NCBI GenBank assembly: GCA_024220505.1
Contig: JAKZZE010000024.1
Location: forward strand, 186,001 to 250,000
Direction: 5' to 3'
DNA length: 64,000 nucleotides
Source of the DNA: Rhizopus arrhizus
Lineage: Eukaryota > Mucoromycota > Mucoromycetes > Mucorales > Rhizopodaceae
In this document: positions 1 to 9,199 of the stretch, piece after piece
How positions within the stretch are numbered: position 1 is the first letter of the stretch
Layout of the letters: each line of letters begins with the position of its first letter
Notes under the pieces: model-generated
Told to the model about the DNA's origin: nothing
Database searches by the model: none
What the model saw: only the letters and a program-made list of their open reading frames with translations
Made by a program: the position numbers and the translations under genes

Positions 1-2
1 AG

Positions 3-1569
3 GTCTTCAACGATGCTCTACTCACCGGAGTTTTCCCACCCTCTTGGCAGACTTCATGTGTTTCTCTGTTACCAAAAAAAGGTGATCTGACAACACTCCG
101 GAATTGGCGTCCAATTGCCCTCATCAATACTGACGCCAAAGTCTTCACCCGCCTACTAAATTCTAGACTCATGAATACTCTTGAAACCAAGATCTGCCAA
201 CATCAGCTAGGCTTCATGCCTGGGCGTTTCATTGGAGAAAATGGCCGCATCCTCCAACTGGCAATGACCGCAGCCTCCATCAGTCGTTCTTCCGCTGTTG
301 GAATGCTTTTAGATCAAGAAAAAGCCTATGACCGCGTCCACCCAGATTATCTTTCTCAAGTCCTGTCTCGTTTTGGAGTACCCCCTCAACTGAATAATTC
401 CATCATGAACCTTTTCTTCTCCACTCAGGTAAGTATTAACGTTAATGGTTTCCTAACCAAACCCTTCCAAGCACAGCGAGGCTTGCGCCAAGGGGACCCA
501 CTTAGTCCTTTGCTCTTCAATCTCGCCTTTGACCCGTTCCTTCGCCTCATAGATCAAGATGCATCCTTCCAGGGCTTCAACTTTGCCCCGCCCCAATTCG
601 TAGAACCTCCTCCTCCTCACCCGCCTTATTCAAATATTCCTTCCGCTTCCACACCTCCTGCAGTTAAAGCACTCGCCTACGCCGACGATGTTCTCGTGAT
701 ACTCAGTTCCTTTCAAGACTTCGACCGTCTCCAAGCTGCCATCAGCACATATGCAGCTGCTTCCAACGCTCATCTCAACTACAACAAAACACAAGCCTTC
801 TCTCTGAGTGGTGCCACTCTGCCGGAATGGCAGCAATTTCTGACAGACCACCATATCTCCACATGGCACGACGCCCAATCTCTGTCGCCTTTACGATATC
901 TTGGCTACCCCGTTTACAGCTCCCCTCAACAGCGTAATGTTTTCATGGAGCAACTTATTACGTCCATCAGCAATGCATGCAACATCCACTCCCAACGCCA
1001 ACTGTCTATTCGAGGTAGGGCAACCGTCCTCAACTCACTTATTCTATCTCGACTGTGGCATGTTCTCCGATTGGTACCTCTAGCGAAGTCTCAGCTTTCT
1101 CGTATTCGCAGCATTTCGTCCAGATTTATGAATGGGGGCTCTTTCCCTCGCATTTCCTATGCAACACTCATACTACCGAGGACCGCCGGTGGGGTGAAGC
1201 TACTTGATCCTGAATCCCAATACAAAGCTCTACAGTGGAGATGGCTCTTGCATCTACTACAGCCTTTGGGCATTGAGTGTACTGTTACTGACTTTCCTTT
1301 ACCTAGCATTCCCTACTGTAAGTATCTTTTACAATTGCAATCTGCTGCGCCCGATGACTTACCATCATCATACATTTGGCCACTGTTGTTTCCCAGCTTT
1401 CGGTCTTCATATCTGTCTACTAAATCCTTGCATAGCTTTTCTACTTTATTCAAATCTATTGATTCAATTACCTCCTCTACTCTTGATGATATTGTACTTT
1501 CCCCTACCACTTATCTGTGCTTACCTTTGTCAATTATTATCTCTCCTTCTTGTACATCTTCTCCATTAC
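3..1569 (+). pseudogene. LINE 1 reverse transcriptase, 5' part (interrupted)
   Basis: This is the reverse transcriptase portion of a LINE ORF2, which copies LINE RNA at a nicked target. The frame is open from base 3, so the first ATG (171) is internal. Motifs in order: WRPIALINTDAKVF (RT finger region), DQEKAYDRV (first catalytic Asp), GLRQGDPLSPLLF (typical LINE RT motif), and LAYADDVLVI (YADD catalytic pair at about 676-705). The thumb region follows up to the insertion. The short tail after 1569 is encoded by the inserted LTR and ends at 1592. Apart from the insertion no stop or frameshift is visible, so the copy may have been competent until disrupted. Confidence 0.9.
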
Positions 1570-1992
1570 TGTTTTGCCAAGTATTAAAATAAGAGACAAA
1601 AACTAAAAAGACAATAGTTGTGAAACTAAAGATTATATGTTGCTTTATTAATAAAAACATTTGAGGCTATTTATACTTTTTGGATGTCTGGATCTTTACC
1701 GCTATTTCAATTGATCGGTTAAAAGAATAATGTGGGAAGGATGGGAAGATAAAGGAAAGATAGTAGATAATCAATAGCCGCTGTCTTCTTGACGAATCAA
1801 GGGACAATGAAGTAGATAAATTATTGATCTAACGATAATTATCGAATAAAGTTGGATTGAACTGCCGTTGTTATAATCAGGTTCCGATATAGTCGTGGGA
1901 ACACCGATAGAGACAACAGGGCAAAGTTGGCTATTGCGGAGATCTCTCGTTTATCCATGAATGTTCACTTTACTAGTTGTGTGGATACAACA
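1570..1992 (-). repeat. 3' LTR of chromovirus 1
   Basis: On the minus strand it begins TGTTGTATCCACAC and ends TTGGCAAAACA. It matches 7352-7774 with a constant offset of 5782 bp and I see no differences. It contains a TATA-like TATAAATAGCC and AATAAA-type signals on the element strand. Confidence 0.95.
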
Positions 1993-2006
1993 TTGCCCCC
2001 TTCTAG
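1993..2006 (-). other. Polypurine tract of chromovirus 1
   Basis: On the minus strand the 14 bases CTAGAAGGGGGCAA directly precede the 3' LTR. A purine run at this place is the expected plus-strand primer for reverse transcription. Confidence 0.75.
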
Positions 2007-2218
2007 TTTGAAGCAAACGGTAAAAAGGAAAAGTGAAGATTCAGAAATGAGCAAAGGTCATACACAATAAGTGCGGTAATGATCATAGAGTAGATAAATA
2101 GACATAGTATAATTGAGGATAGATCGTAGTAGTAAGTTGTCATAAAAACCTGATAGTAAAAAAACCTTCTTTAGGAAAAATTGTCTTAGGGAAAAAGACG
2201 GTCAACTACTTAGACAAT

Positions 2219-5200
2219 TTAACGTCTTGATCTCTTGCTTCTACTGTGATGTTCACGAGTAAGAACGGTACGTTTAGGTAGTCTTGCTTTCTTTGAGACA
2301 GCAGTATTGTTACCTGCTTGACGACGAGCCCAATATGTTTCAATTGAAGATCGATCATCGAAGCTAGAAGTAGGTTCCCAAGTGTAATCTGTAGGATCAT
2401 CGTATCCTTTCCAATGAACAAGATACTGGTAATTACCTGGAGTTCCTTTGTGTTGTATAATTGCTTGAATTTCATAATGTTGGCCATCGATTGATTCTGC
2501 ACTTTTATTACTGGGTAATGCAATAAGTTTTAAGTGTGAAGTGGGTACATCTCTTGATAAGAGGTTATTTTGTTTATCAACTAATATGTAACTGCCATTA
2601 GTTGTCATTCCACTTATGTAAAAAGGTCCTTCATAATGCGGATCAGTTTTGTTTTCCTTGTTCACATTTTTAATCATGACTTCACTATGGAGTGGAAACG
2701 GTGTATGAACGATTTTGTTTGTTTTCATAAAATATGCATTGTCTACATCCTGAGTTTCCTTAATGCGTTTAGCCAGAGCAGGGATAACAACTTCGGTAGC
2801 ATATTTAAGTCTGTTTTCTATTGCTTTAGAATCTACAGCATCACTTCTAAGAGTGGATTTAATATGAGAATAATCTTTCATATCATTTGGTACTTTATTG
2901 AAGATTACTGTGTATGGTCTACTCTTATGAAGTCTGGAATATTTCAGATTCATAGCATATTGGGTTGCAGGTACATATAGATCCCAATCTTCTTTTCTTC
3001 CTTGTAACTGTTTAACGATAGTCTTTTTAGCAATTCCTACAAATGCTTCATTGACTGAGTTACCAAGGGGATTAAAAGGGTTAGACACTCTCTTATCGAT
3101 ACCACTGTTATTAATAAGTTCAGTAACGATGGTAGCAGTAAACTCTTTTCCGTTATCACTAGCGATGACCTTAGGCCAGCCGAATGTACAGAAGATATCA
3201 ACAAGCTGTTTGGCAATAGTAAGAGCTTGTTTATCAGGAATGGCTTTCAAGATAGTAAAGCGAGAAAATAAATCAACCATGACAAGAAGGAAATTATTTC
3301 CGCTCGTAGATGTTATATTAAAAGTGCCGAGGTCCATAACCCAATGATCTAGAGGTCCGTCAGGTAGGATACTTCTAGGGGGATGATAACCTGTTTTGGC
3401 AATGTTAAACATTTTGCATTCATGACACTTGGATATGACATCCTGAATATCTTGACGTAAATTAGTCCAGTGGAGATTATCACCATGAATGGTTTGTTCT
3501 ATGGCTTTAATTCCGTAATGACCTAATAAGTGAGCCTTCAATATTATATCTTTTCTTTCCTCAGGAGGAGGTGTGATATAATCTTCATATTGCAAAGCGC
3601 GATGCAATAAGGGTTTTGATGATGATGATGATGTTGCAGAAGTGACTGCATATGTTTGTGTTTCATAACTTTTAGATTTTTCTTTAAAAGTTGGTTTTCT
3701 TTTTTCTTTTTCTTTACCACGGATATTGTAGATGGCAACATTGTTGACATTGTTACCCCCCTCCAGTTTATTGTCATCTGGGAATAAACGACTAAGTGCG
3801 TCTGGGATAATATTCTTAATGCCAGGACAATGAACAATATCAAATGAATATTCGAAAATTGTTTCAAACCAAACAAGCATGGCAGCATTTGGAACAACTT
3901 GCTTCTTGATATAAATCAAGGCTTTATGATCAGTTGTCAAGGTAAAATGACGGTTGTATAACCATTTATTATATCTCTCAAACATGAATACAATCGCTAA
4001 CAACTCTCGTTTGTTTGTATGATAACGACGTTCGGTAGGGGAAAGAGATCTTGCAGCAAAGGCGTTATATTTAATGTCTTGGTCGATGACTTGATAAACG
4101 ACACCGCCGATACCATAAGCACTAGCATCTGTTGCAACGTAGAATGGGTACTTAAGGTCAGGAATGTGAATAACTGGGGCATTCACTAAGGCATCCTTAA
4201 TGTTACGAAAACTGCATTCATGGGTTTCATTCCAAATTCCTTTTAAAGAATTAAGAGATCGCAACCGGTCAAGTGGAGCAGTCAAGCGAGAAAACATTGG
4301 TAAACTATTACGGAAATAGTTTGCAAACCCAAGAAAACTCATGACTTGTCTACCAGTTTTAGGTGTGGGCCAAGAATGTATATTTGTCAGTTTACGTTGA
4401 TCAGGGATTAGAGAACCATTGTTACCAATAGTCCATCCGAGAATATTTACACAACTTTGTGCAAAATGCGTCTTTTCAACATTAATGATTAAATTTGCAG
4501 CAGTAAGACGTTTCAACACTTCACGGACATACTCAATATGTTGATTCATGTCACCAGAGCTGAAGACACATAGATCATCAATATAGAGTGCAGTGTAAGG
4601 AAGATCTGCGAACAAATTTGTAAGAACACGCTGTACAATGTTACCGGTACTTGTCAAGCCAAAAGGACAATGACGAAATTGATACTGCATACCAGTAAAT
4701 GGATGAGTAAATGCAGTTTTGGGTCTATCAGATTCTTGGATAAGAAAACGATGAAAGCATGCTCGTATGTCGAAGGTAGTGAATATAGTAGCAGAACCCA
4801 TACGTTGATGAAGATCGCTGATTAGAGGTAAAGGCATTCTATCAACATTCTTTACAAGTTGGTTAAGCAGACGTGGATCAATAACTGCTCTTTTCTTAGT
4901 GTATAATCCGTTGACATCCTTTTTTCCAACAAGAAAAATAGGGTTATTGAAGCGAGTATTGGAAGGAGCAGGTTCAATGACACAATCATCCAACCAAGTT
5001 TGAATTTGGTCTTCCATGATCTTTCTATTAGCAATAGCAATATCGGGTTGTCTTCGATAAGCAAAGGCATTGGGTTCAGTATCAAGAGTGATGATAGCAC
5101 CAGGTAAATTACAATGAGAAGACATGGGGATACTCGTATTAGCATCTAACAAAGGTTGAATAGTGCTCATCAAACGTTGTCTTTCCTGCATAGTGCCAAC

Positions 5201-7276
5201 AGGAGTTTCATTTGGCTTATAATCATCAGGGTTAACTGGATCAGGTATTTTAGGAATATTAGAATTTAACCAAGAAGTGGCTAATCCTGTTAAACCTATT
5301 CTTAGTTTAGGCAAAATGTCAAGTCCTAAACAAATGGGAACATCACTGCTAAAATCAAACACTTCAAATTCATATGACAAACGGATTTGGTTATAATAAA
5401 CAGTAAGATTTATTATGCCTAACCGGCTTACAGTACTTGAACTATTATGTCCTAACTTGATCGATCCTGGATTAGGTGTTGGAACTAAACCAAGTGCCGA
5501 ACAGAACGAAGGAGACACACACGAAAAAGACGAACCGGTATCAATCATGGCCCATGTTTTGATGTGCTCTATAATAATAGGAACATAAAGCGTATTAGTG
5601 TTTGAAGGCGCTTTAGAAAAGATGTGATGTGTAATGTACTTACAGGCCTGAGCAGCTTCAGCCACAGTAAGGGCTTCCGCAACATCAATGTCCATATCAT
5701 CCGACGAATCGGGAACAGGAACAACGGGACCAGCAGCATCAGTCTTACGACCGGGAGAAGCATCACTACTACCCGAAGCAGCAGTGGCAGAAGAACCAAC
5801 AGAAACAGAAACATCGTTACCAGAAGAGGCAACGGAAGACAAGGAAGAAGCAGGGGATCGACTCATTGCTCGAAACATGTGAGAAGATCCGGCAGAGTCA
5901 TCAGCGAAGGAACCGGTTGAACGGCCCTTTCCTTTGCATCGGTGACCAGGACGCCAGTTGTCAGCACCACAAGAGCGGCACGGACGTCCCAAACCGGAAG
6001 GTTGGTTTCTTGGATTCCACTGAGAGGCAGCAGAACCAGAGGAGACATCATCTTGGGTTGAACCCGAAGAAGGAGAAGAAGAGGAAGCTTTCTTCATAGC
6101 ACGACATTCATCATTGCTATGGTTGGTGGTCTTGTGGAATCTGCAATACTTCCTAGAAGCTTGTGGATAAGGTGCAGAACGAACAGCAGAACCAGAGACA
6201 AAAGCAGAAGATCTCTTCCGACCAGAAGAAGAAGAGTCATTGACCATCGAAGGGCCAGCAGGAGTGTGAGCAGCGTTAGCCACTTTACGAACTTTGTACA
6301 GCGAATGGTACAAAGTCTTGGCCAACTTGACAACGTAGTCGACCGATTCTTTTTGTGCATCCGTACAGTTGGCTAAGGACACGATCACCTTCTTGTAGAT
6401 ATCGGCCTGAAGACCGATCAGAAAGCAACGAGTCAGGACACAGCGATCTTGGATCTGTGCCAAGCGACGGAGGTTGTTGAAACGTTCAACGTACTGGTCA
6501 ACAGTTTCAGCAGCAGTCATGGAGATGCGTAACAACTCCGTTGTAGACGTGGCTTTTTCTTCAGCCGATCCAACACCATAATGGCTAGTAAAAGCCTTTT
6601 TGAACTGACTCCACGTATGGACATCCTCTTTTTCTTGGTACTCATCAAGCCAAGTACGTTGACTCGATGACAAGCAAGGAGGGAGAAGACGAAGCCAGTG
6701 CTGATCAAGATCAAGACCATGTGCGAACATTACGTCCTGAAATTTTTTCAAGCAGTGCTTGACATCCACAGAGACAGGGGCAGATGGGTCAAAGACCGCA
6801 CCCTTCCACTGCATGAGGGGTAGGTTTGGAGGTACAACATTCAAGGCTGCAGGAGCAACCTTAGGTGAACCAGTCCAAGCGGTGGGAACAGCATGGTTCA
6901 TGGCTCGCTGGAGGAGGTCTCTAGTATGAACTAGTCTCTCCAGATCCTTAGAGCAGGCTTCGTACTTAGCGCGCACCATGCTATCTTCCTCTGACTCAGG
7001 CGTCGTAGAAAGAAGACGAACAGACAAGTTAAGAATAACTTGGGTGGCACCGATGATGGTGGAATCCAACTCCTCAATAGAAGAGTGGATGGATGGAACT
7101 GCGATTCTAGGCTCAAGAGAACCAGAAGAAACTGCGGAAGTGGTCATTCCAGAGGACTCTGCCTCTGAAGGTAAAGTAGAAACATCTGACATACGACGAG
7201 CGTTATCAGGATAAGTTTTGGCATTACTACTGGAAGAACCAGCAGCAGCAGAGTTAAAGTCATTTGTGTTTGACAT
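2219..7276 (-). CDS. Gag-Pol polyprotein of chromovirus 1 (Ty3-type, chromodomain)
   Basis: A single 1685-aa frame encodes everything needed for retrotransposition. I start at ATG 7276 (MSNTND); the frame extends upstream into the LTR but that part is low-complexity. Order from the N terminus: a gag capsid region, a zinc-knuckle-like CRSCGADNWRPGHRC near residue 440, and an aspartic protease with IDTGSS near 577. Next comes reverse transcriptase with YIDD near 897 (most relatives have YVDD or YLDD), then RNase H (ATDASAYGIGG, TNKRELLA) near 1045. Integrase follows, with an HHCC finger (CHECKMFN), catalytic MDLG, SDNGKEF and NSVNEAF, and a C-terminal chromodomain (YLVHWKGYDDPTDYTWEP) near 1600. 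Gag and pol are fused with no frameshift. No disabling change is seen. Confidence 0.95.
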   Translation of the reverse strand: MSNTNDFNSAAAGSSSSNAKTYPDNARRMSDVSTLPSEAESSGMTTSAVSSGSLEPRIAVPSIHSSIEELDSTIIGATQVILNLSVRLLSTTPESEEDSMVRAKYEACSKDLERLVHTRDLLQRAMNHAVPTAWTGSPKVAPAALNVVPPNLPLMQWKGAVFDPSAPVSVDVKHCLKKFQDVMFAHGLDLDQHWLRLLPPCLSSSQRTWLDEYQEKEDVHTWSQFKKAFTSHYGVGSAEEKATSTTELLRISMTAAETVDQYVERFNNLRRLAQIQDRCVLTRCFLIGLQADIYKKVIVSLANCTDAQKESVDYVVKLAKTLYHSLYKVRKVANAAHTPAGPSMVNDSSSSGRKRSSAFVSGSAVRSAPYPQASRKYCRFHKTTNHSNDECRAMKKASSSSPSSGSTQDDVSSGSAASQWNPRNQPSGLGRPCRSCGADNWRPGHRCKGKGRSTGSFADDSAGSSHMFRAMSRSPASSLSSVASSGNDVSVSVGSSATAASGSSDASPGRKTDAAGPVVPVPDSSDDMDIDVAEALTVAEAAQACKYITHHIFSKAPSNTNTLYVPIIIEHIKTWAMIDTGSSFSCVSPSFCSALGLVPTPNPGSIKLGHNSSSTVSRLGIINLTVYYNQIRLSYEFEVFDFSSDVPICLGLDILPKLRIGLTGLATSWLNSNIPKIPDPVNPDDYKPNETPVGTMQERQRLMSTIQPLLDANTSIPMSSHCNLPGAIITLDTEPNAFAYRRQPDIAIANRKIMEDQIQTWLDDCVIEPAPSNTRFNNPIFLVGKKDVNGLYTKKRAVIDPRLLNQLVKNVDRMPLPLISDLHQRMGSATIFTTFDIRACFHRFLIQESDRPKTAFTHPFTGMQYQFRHCPFGLTSTGNIVQRVLTNLFADLPYTALYIDDLCVFSSGDMNQHIEYVREVLKRLTAANLIINVEKTHFAQSCVNILGWTIGNNGSLIPDQRKLTNIHSWPTPKTGRQVMSFLGFANYFRNSLPMFSRLTAPLDRLRSLNSLKGIWNETHECSFRNIKDALVNAPVIHIPDLKYPFYVATDASAYGIGGVVYQVIDQDIKYNAFAARSLSPTERRYHTNKRELLAIVFMFERYNKWLYNRHFTLTTDHKALIYIKKQVVPNAAMLVWFETIFEYSFDIVHCPGIKNIIPDALSRLFPDDNKLEGGNNVNNVAIYNIRGKEKEKRKPTFKEKSKSYETQTYAVTSATSSSSSKPLLHRALQYEDYITPPPEERKDIILKAHLLGHYGIKAIEQTIHGDNLHWTNLRQDIQDVISKCHECKMFNIAKTGYHPPRSILPDGPLDHWVMDLGTFNITSTSGNNFLLVMVDLFSRFTILKAIPDKQALTIAKQLVDIFCTFGWPKVIASDNGKEFTATIVTELINNSGIDKRVSNPFNPLGNSVNEAFVGIAKKTIVKQLQGRKEDWDLYVPATQYAMNLKYSRLHKSRPYTVIFNKVPNDMKDYSHIKSTLRSDAVDSKAIENRLKYATEVVIPALAKRIKETQDVDNAYFMKTNKIVHTPFPLHSEVMIKNVNKENKTDPHYEGPFYISGMTTNGSYILVDKQNNLLSRDVPTSHLKLIALPSNKSAESIDGQHYEIQAIIQHKGTPGNYQYLVHWKGYDDPTDYTWEPTSSFDDRSSIETYWARRQAGNNTAVSKKARLPKRTVLTREHHSRSKRSRR

Positions 7277-7351
7277 ATTGGTAAGGTAGGTAGTAATAAT
7301 AAAAAAGGGTTGTTTTAAAAATAAAGTCAATAAAGAATTCACAAAAAAAAA

Positions 7352-7774
7352 TGTTTTGCCAAGTATTAAAATAAGAGACAAAAACTAAAAAGACAATAGT
7401 TGTGAAACTAAAGATTATATGTTGCTTTATTAATAAAAACATTTGAGGCTATTTATACTTTTTGGATGTCTGGATCTTTACCGCTATTTCAATTGATCGG
7501 TTAAAAGAATAATGTGGGAAGGATGGGAAGATAAAGGAAAGATAGTAGATAATCAATAGCCGCTGTCTTCTTGACGAATCAAGGGACAATGAAGTAGATA
7601 AATTATTGATCTAACGATAATTATCGAATAAAGTTGGATTGAACTGCCGTTGTTATAATCAGGTTCCGATATAGTCGTGGGAACACCGATAGAGACAACA
7701 GGGCAAAGTTGGCTATTGCGGAGATCTCTCGTTTATCCATGAATGTTCACTTTACTAGTTGTGTGGATACAACA
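7352..7774 (-). repeat. 5' LTR of chromovirus 1
   Basis: It has the same 423-bp sequence as 1570-1992. It should carry the promoter for the minus-strand transcript. The base after it on the element strand starts a T-run and then GTGAATTC rather than a TGG-type tRNA primer site. The flanking host bases 7775-7779 (ATTAC) complete the target duplication. Confidence 0.95.
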
Positions 7775-7779
7775 ATTAC

Positions 7780-8699
7780 CACATATTTTCTCTTCTCGTA
7801 CTTTTAAAAAAATGATCGGTTCACACATCCTAAGGCTAGATCCAGTCAACCACCACCTTCGCTTCCGTCACTTCACATCTACCGAAATCTTTCACTACTC
7901 TCGCACCAGCAAACAAGTCATAAACCTACTTTCGATTGGCACAATCCAACTGTGTTCGGCTCTCTCATCTATTTTGACTAACACCACACTCAATAGCGCT
8001 TCCGCTCCTTTCAGTCTCTCTCCAATCATCTCCCGGATCTTCGGCTCCCCTTCGCTTTCTGCCATACCATCCAGACTGTTAGTACTCTCACCTAAGGCGT
8101 ACAAATACCTTTACCGTCTCCATAACCCCGCTACTCTTCGGGCATCCCGTGATCATCCACCACGCCACTCCCTATCTCACGCTCCAATCCTTCCAGCTCG
8201 AGCTTGGCTAGCGTTATGGTCTGCTAAAATACCACACCTCTCGCGCACCATTTGGTACAAAATCCTCCATCGACGGATCCCTCACCTGGGCTTCCTCCAC
8301 CATGTTGCTCCCGCCAAATATCCTATCAACATCTGTCCCCTCTGCTCCATCGAGCCTGACTCTCTGTTGCATTTCTTCTTCACCTGTCCGGCTGTTTCCG
8401 CTGTTTGGTCCATGGTAGCTCCAAAGTTTTTCGCGCCTCAATGGACCTCTCATATATACTTCTTCCTGAAAGACTACTCTTCCGCAGTCTTATATATGCG
8501 TCCAATGCCACCCCGAGACCTCTCCCTGACGGATGCTCCATCTCTCTCCTCCTTCCAACTAGTTGCTTGTGTCCCGCAAGCTATTTGGACTTGCCGATGG
8601 CAGTTCTTATTCCATGACACTCCTTTTACAGCCAACTATGTATTTACATGTGCCGAACGTCTTATAAACCGTTTTGATTCCATTTCTGCTCCTCGGTGA
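7780..8699 (+). pseudogene. LINE 1 reverse transcriptase, 3' part with zinc-binding tail
   Basis: This is the C-terminal continuation of the LINE ORF that stops at 1569. The region IWYKILHRRIPHLGF, then CPLCSIEPDSLLHFFFTC, matches the zinc-binding tail (zf-RVT type) found after many LINE reverse transcriptases: a CxxC pair followed by His and Cys. The apparent ATG at 7743 lies in the LTR and is not a true start. The stop TGA is at 8697-8699. Joining to the 5' part across the LTR element keeps the frame. Confidence 0.88.
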
Positions 8700-8955
8700 C
8701 AGTCTCTAGGATGTGTGACCTCTAACAAAAAAAAAAAAAAAAAAAAAAAAGAAAAAAGAAAAAAGAAAAAAGAAAAAAGAAAAAAAAAAAAAATAATGAT
8801 TGCCTGAAATTCTAATCTTTCACATTAATTATTACTATTCAACCCTCTTTCTCCTTCACTAATCCCATTCATATTTCAATTCTATAACTCCGCTTCAATA
8901 AATTGGACACTCAATATGAGTGCTGTCCCCTAAAAAAAAAAAAAAAAAAAAAAAA
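8700..8955 (+). other. LINE 1 3' UTR, hairpin and poly-A tail
   Basis: After the stop there is an A-tract with AAAAAAG-type repeats (8727-8793), about 110 bp of ordinary sequence, a small hairpin (CACTC 8908-8912, loop AATAT, GAGTG 8918-8922, outer GGA/TCC arms) and a terminal run of 24 A (8932-8955). A hairpin just before the tail suits a LINE 3' end recognised by its own reverse transcriptase. Alternatively the first A-tract is the LINE end and the rest belongs to another insertion. Confidence 0.6.
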
Positions 8956-9151
8956 TAATTTTAAGAGGACGGTACTTTATTGAAATGTGAATAGATTTAG
9001 TAAAAATTAAGGCTTGCATTCTTTCGTATGAGATAGGGTCAACAAAATATACAAGGGCTTTTAAACTTGTAAAATACACAAGGGAGGGCAACTACCGTTT
9101 TTAGAGATAATGTGATGCTTAAATTTTTAGTCCGTCTATTTCATTTTTGCT

Positions 9152-9186
<35 letters not shown>

Positions 9187-9199
9187 TGTTCCCCGTTCG

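Larger units (their letters stand above)
1570..7774 (-). mobile_element. Full-length Ty3-type chromovirus 1 (young, intact)
   Basis: The element is a complete LTR retrotransposon read on the minus strand. LTRs at 7352-7774 (5') and 1570-1992 (3') are both 423 bp, start TG and end CA on both strands, and look identical base for base by eye. The target duplication is ATTAC. One uninterrupted polyprotein fills the interior. Identical LTRs mean very little time since insertion, because both LTRs are copied from one template. A purine-rich tract adjoins the 3' LTR. A TGG-type tRNA primer site is not visible next to the 5' LTR. Confidence 0.95.
1..8955 (+). mobile_element. Non-LTR (LINE) retrotransposon 1, left-truncated by the window, split by a chromovirus
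   Basis: A LINE reading frame is open from the window edge to 1569 and resumes at 7780, ending at 8699. A 3' UTR and A-rich tail follow, to about 8955. The interruption is exactly one LTR retrotransposon plus one 5-bp target duplication (ATTAC, 1565-1569 and 7775-7779). If one copy is removed, the frame passes from CCA (Pro) straight into CAT (His) without a stop. The LINE was therefore open across this point when the LTR element landed. The endonuclease region and any ORF1 lie outside the window. Confidence 0.9.

Noticed and set aside
2636..6376. Many plus-strand and alternative minus-strand frames inside the chromovirus polyprotein
   Set aside because: They overlap the 1685-aa frame that has all expected domains in order.
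7743..7779. ATG at 7743 as the start of a gene ending at 8699
   Set aside because: The first 12 codons lie in the LTR and target duplication; the frame is the interrupted LINE ORF.
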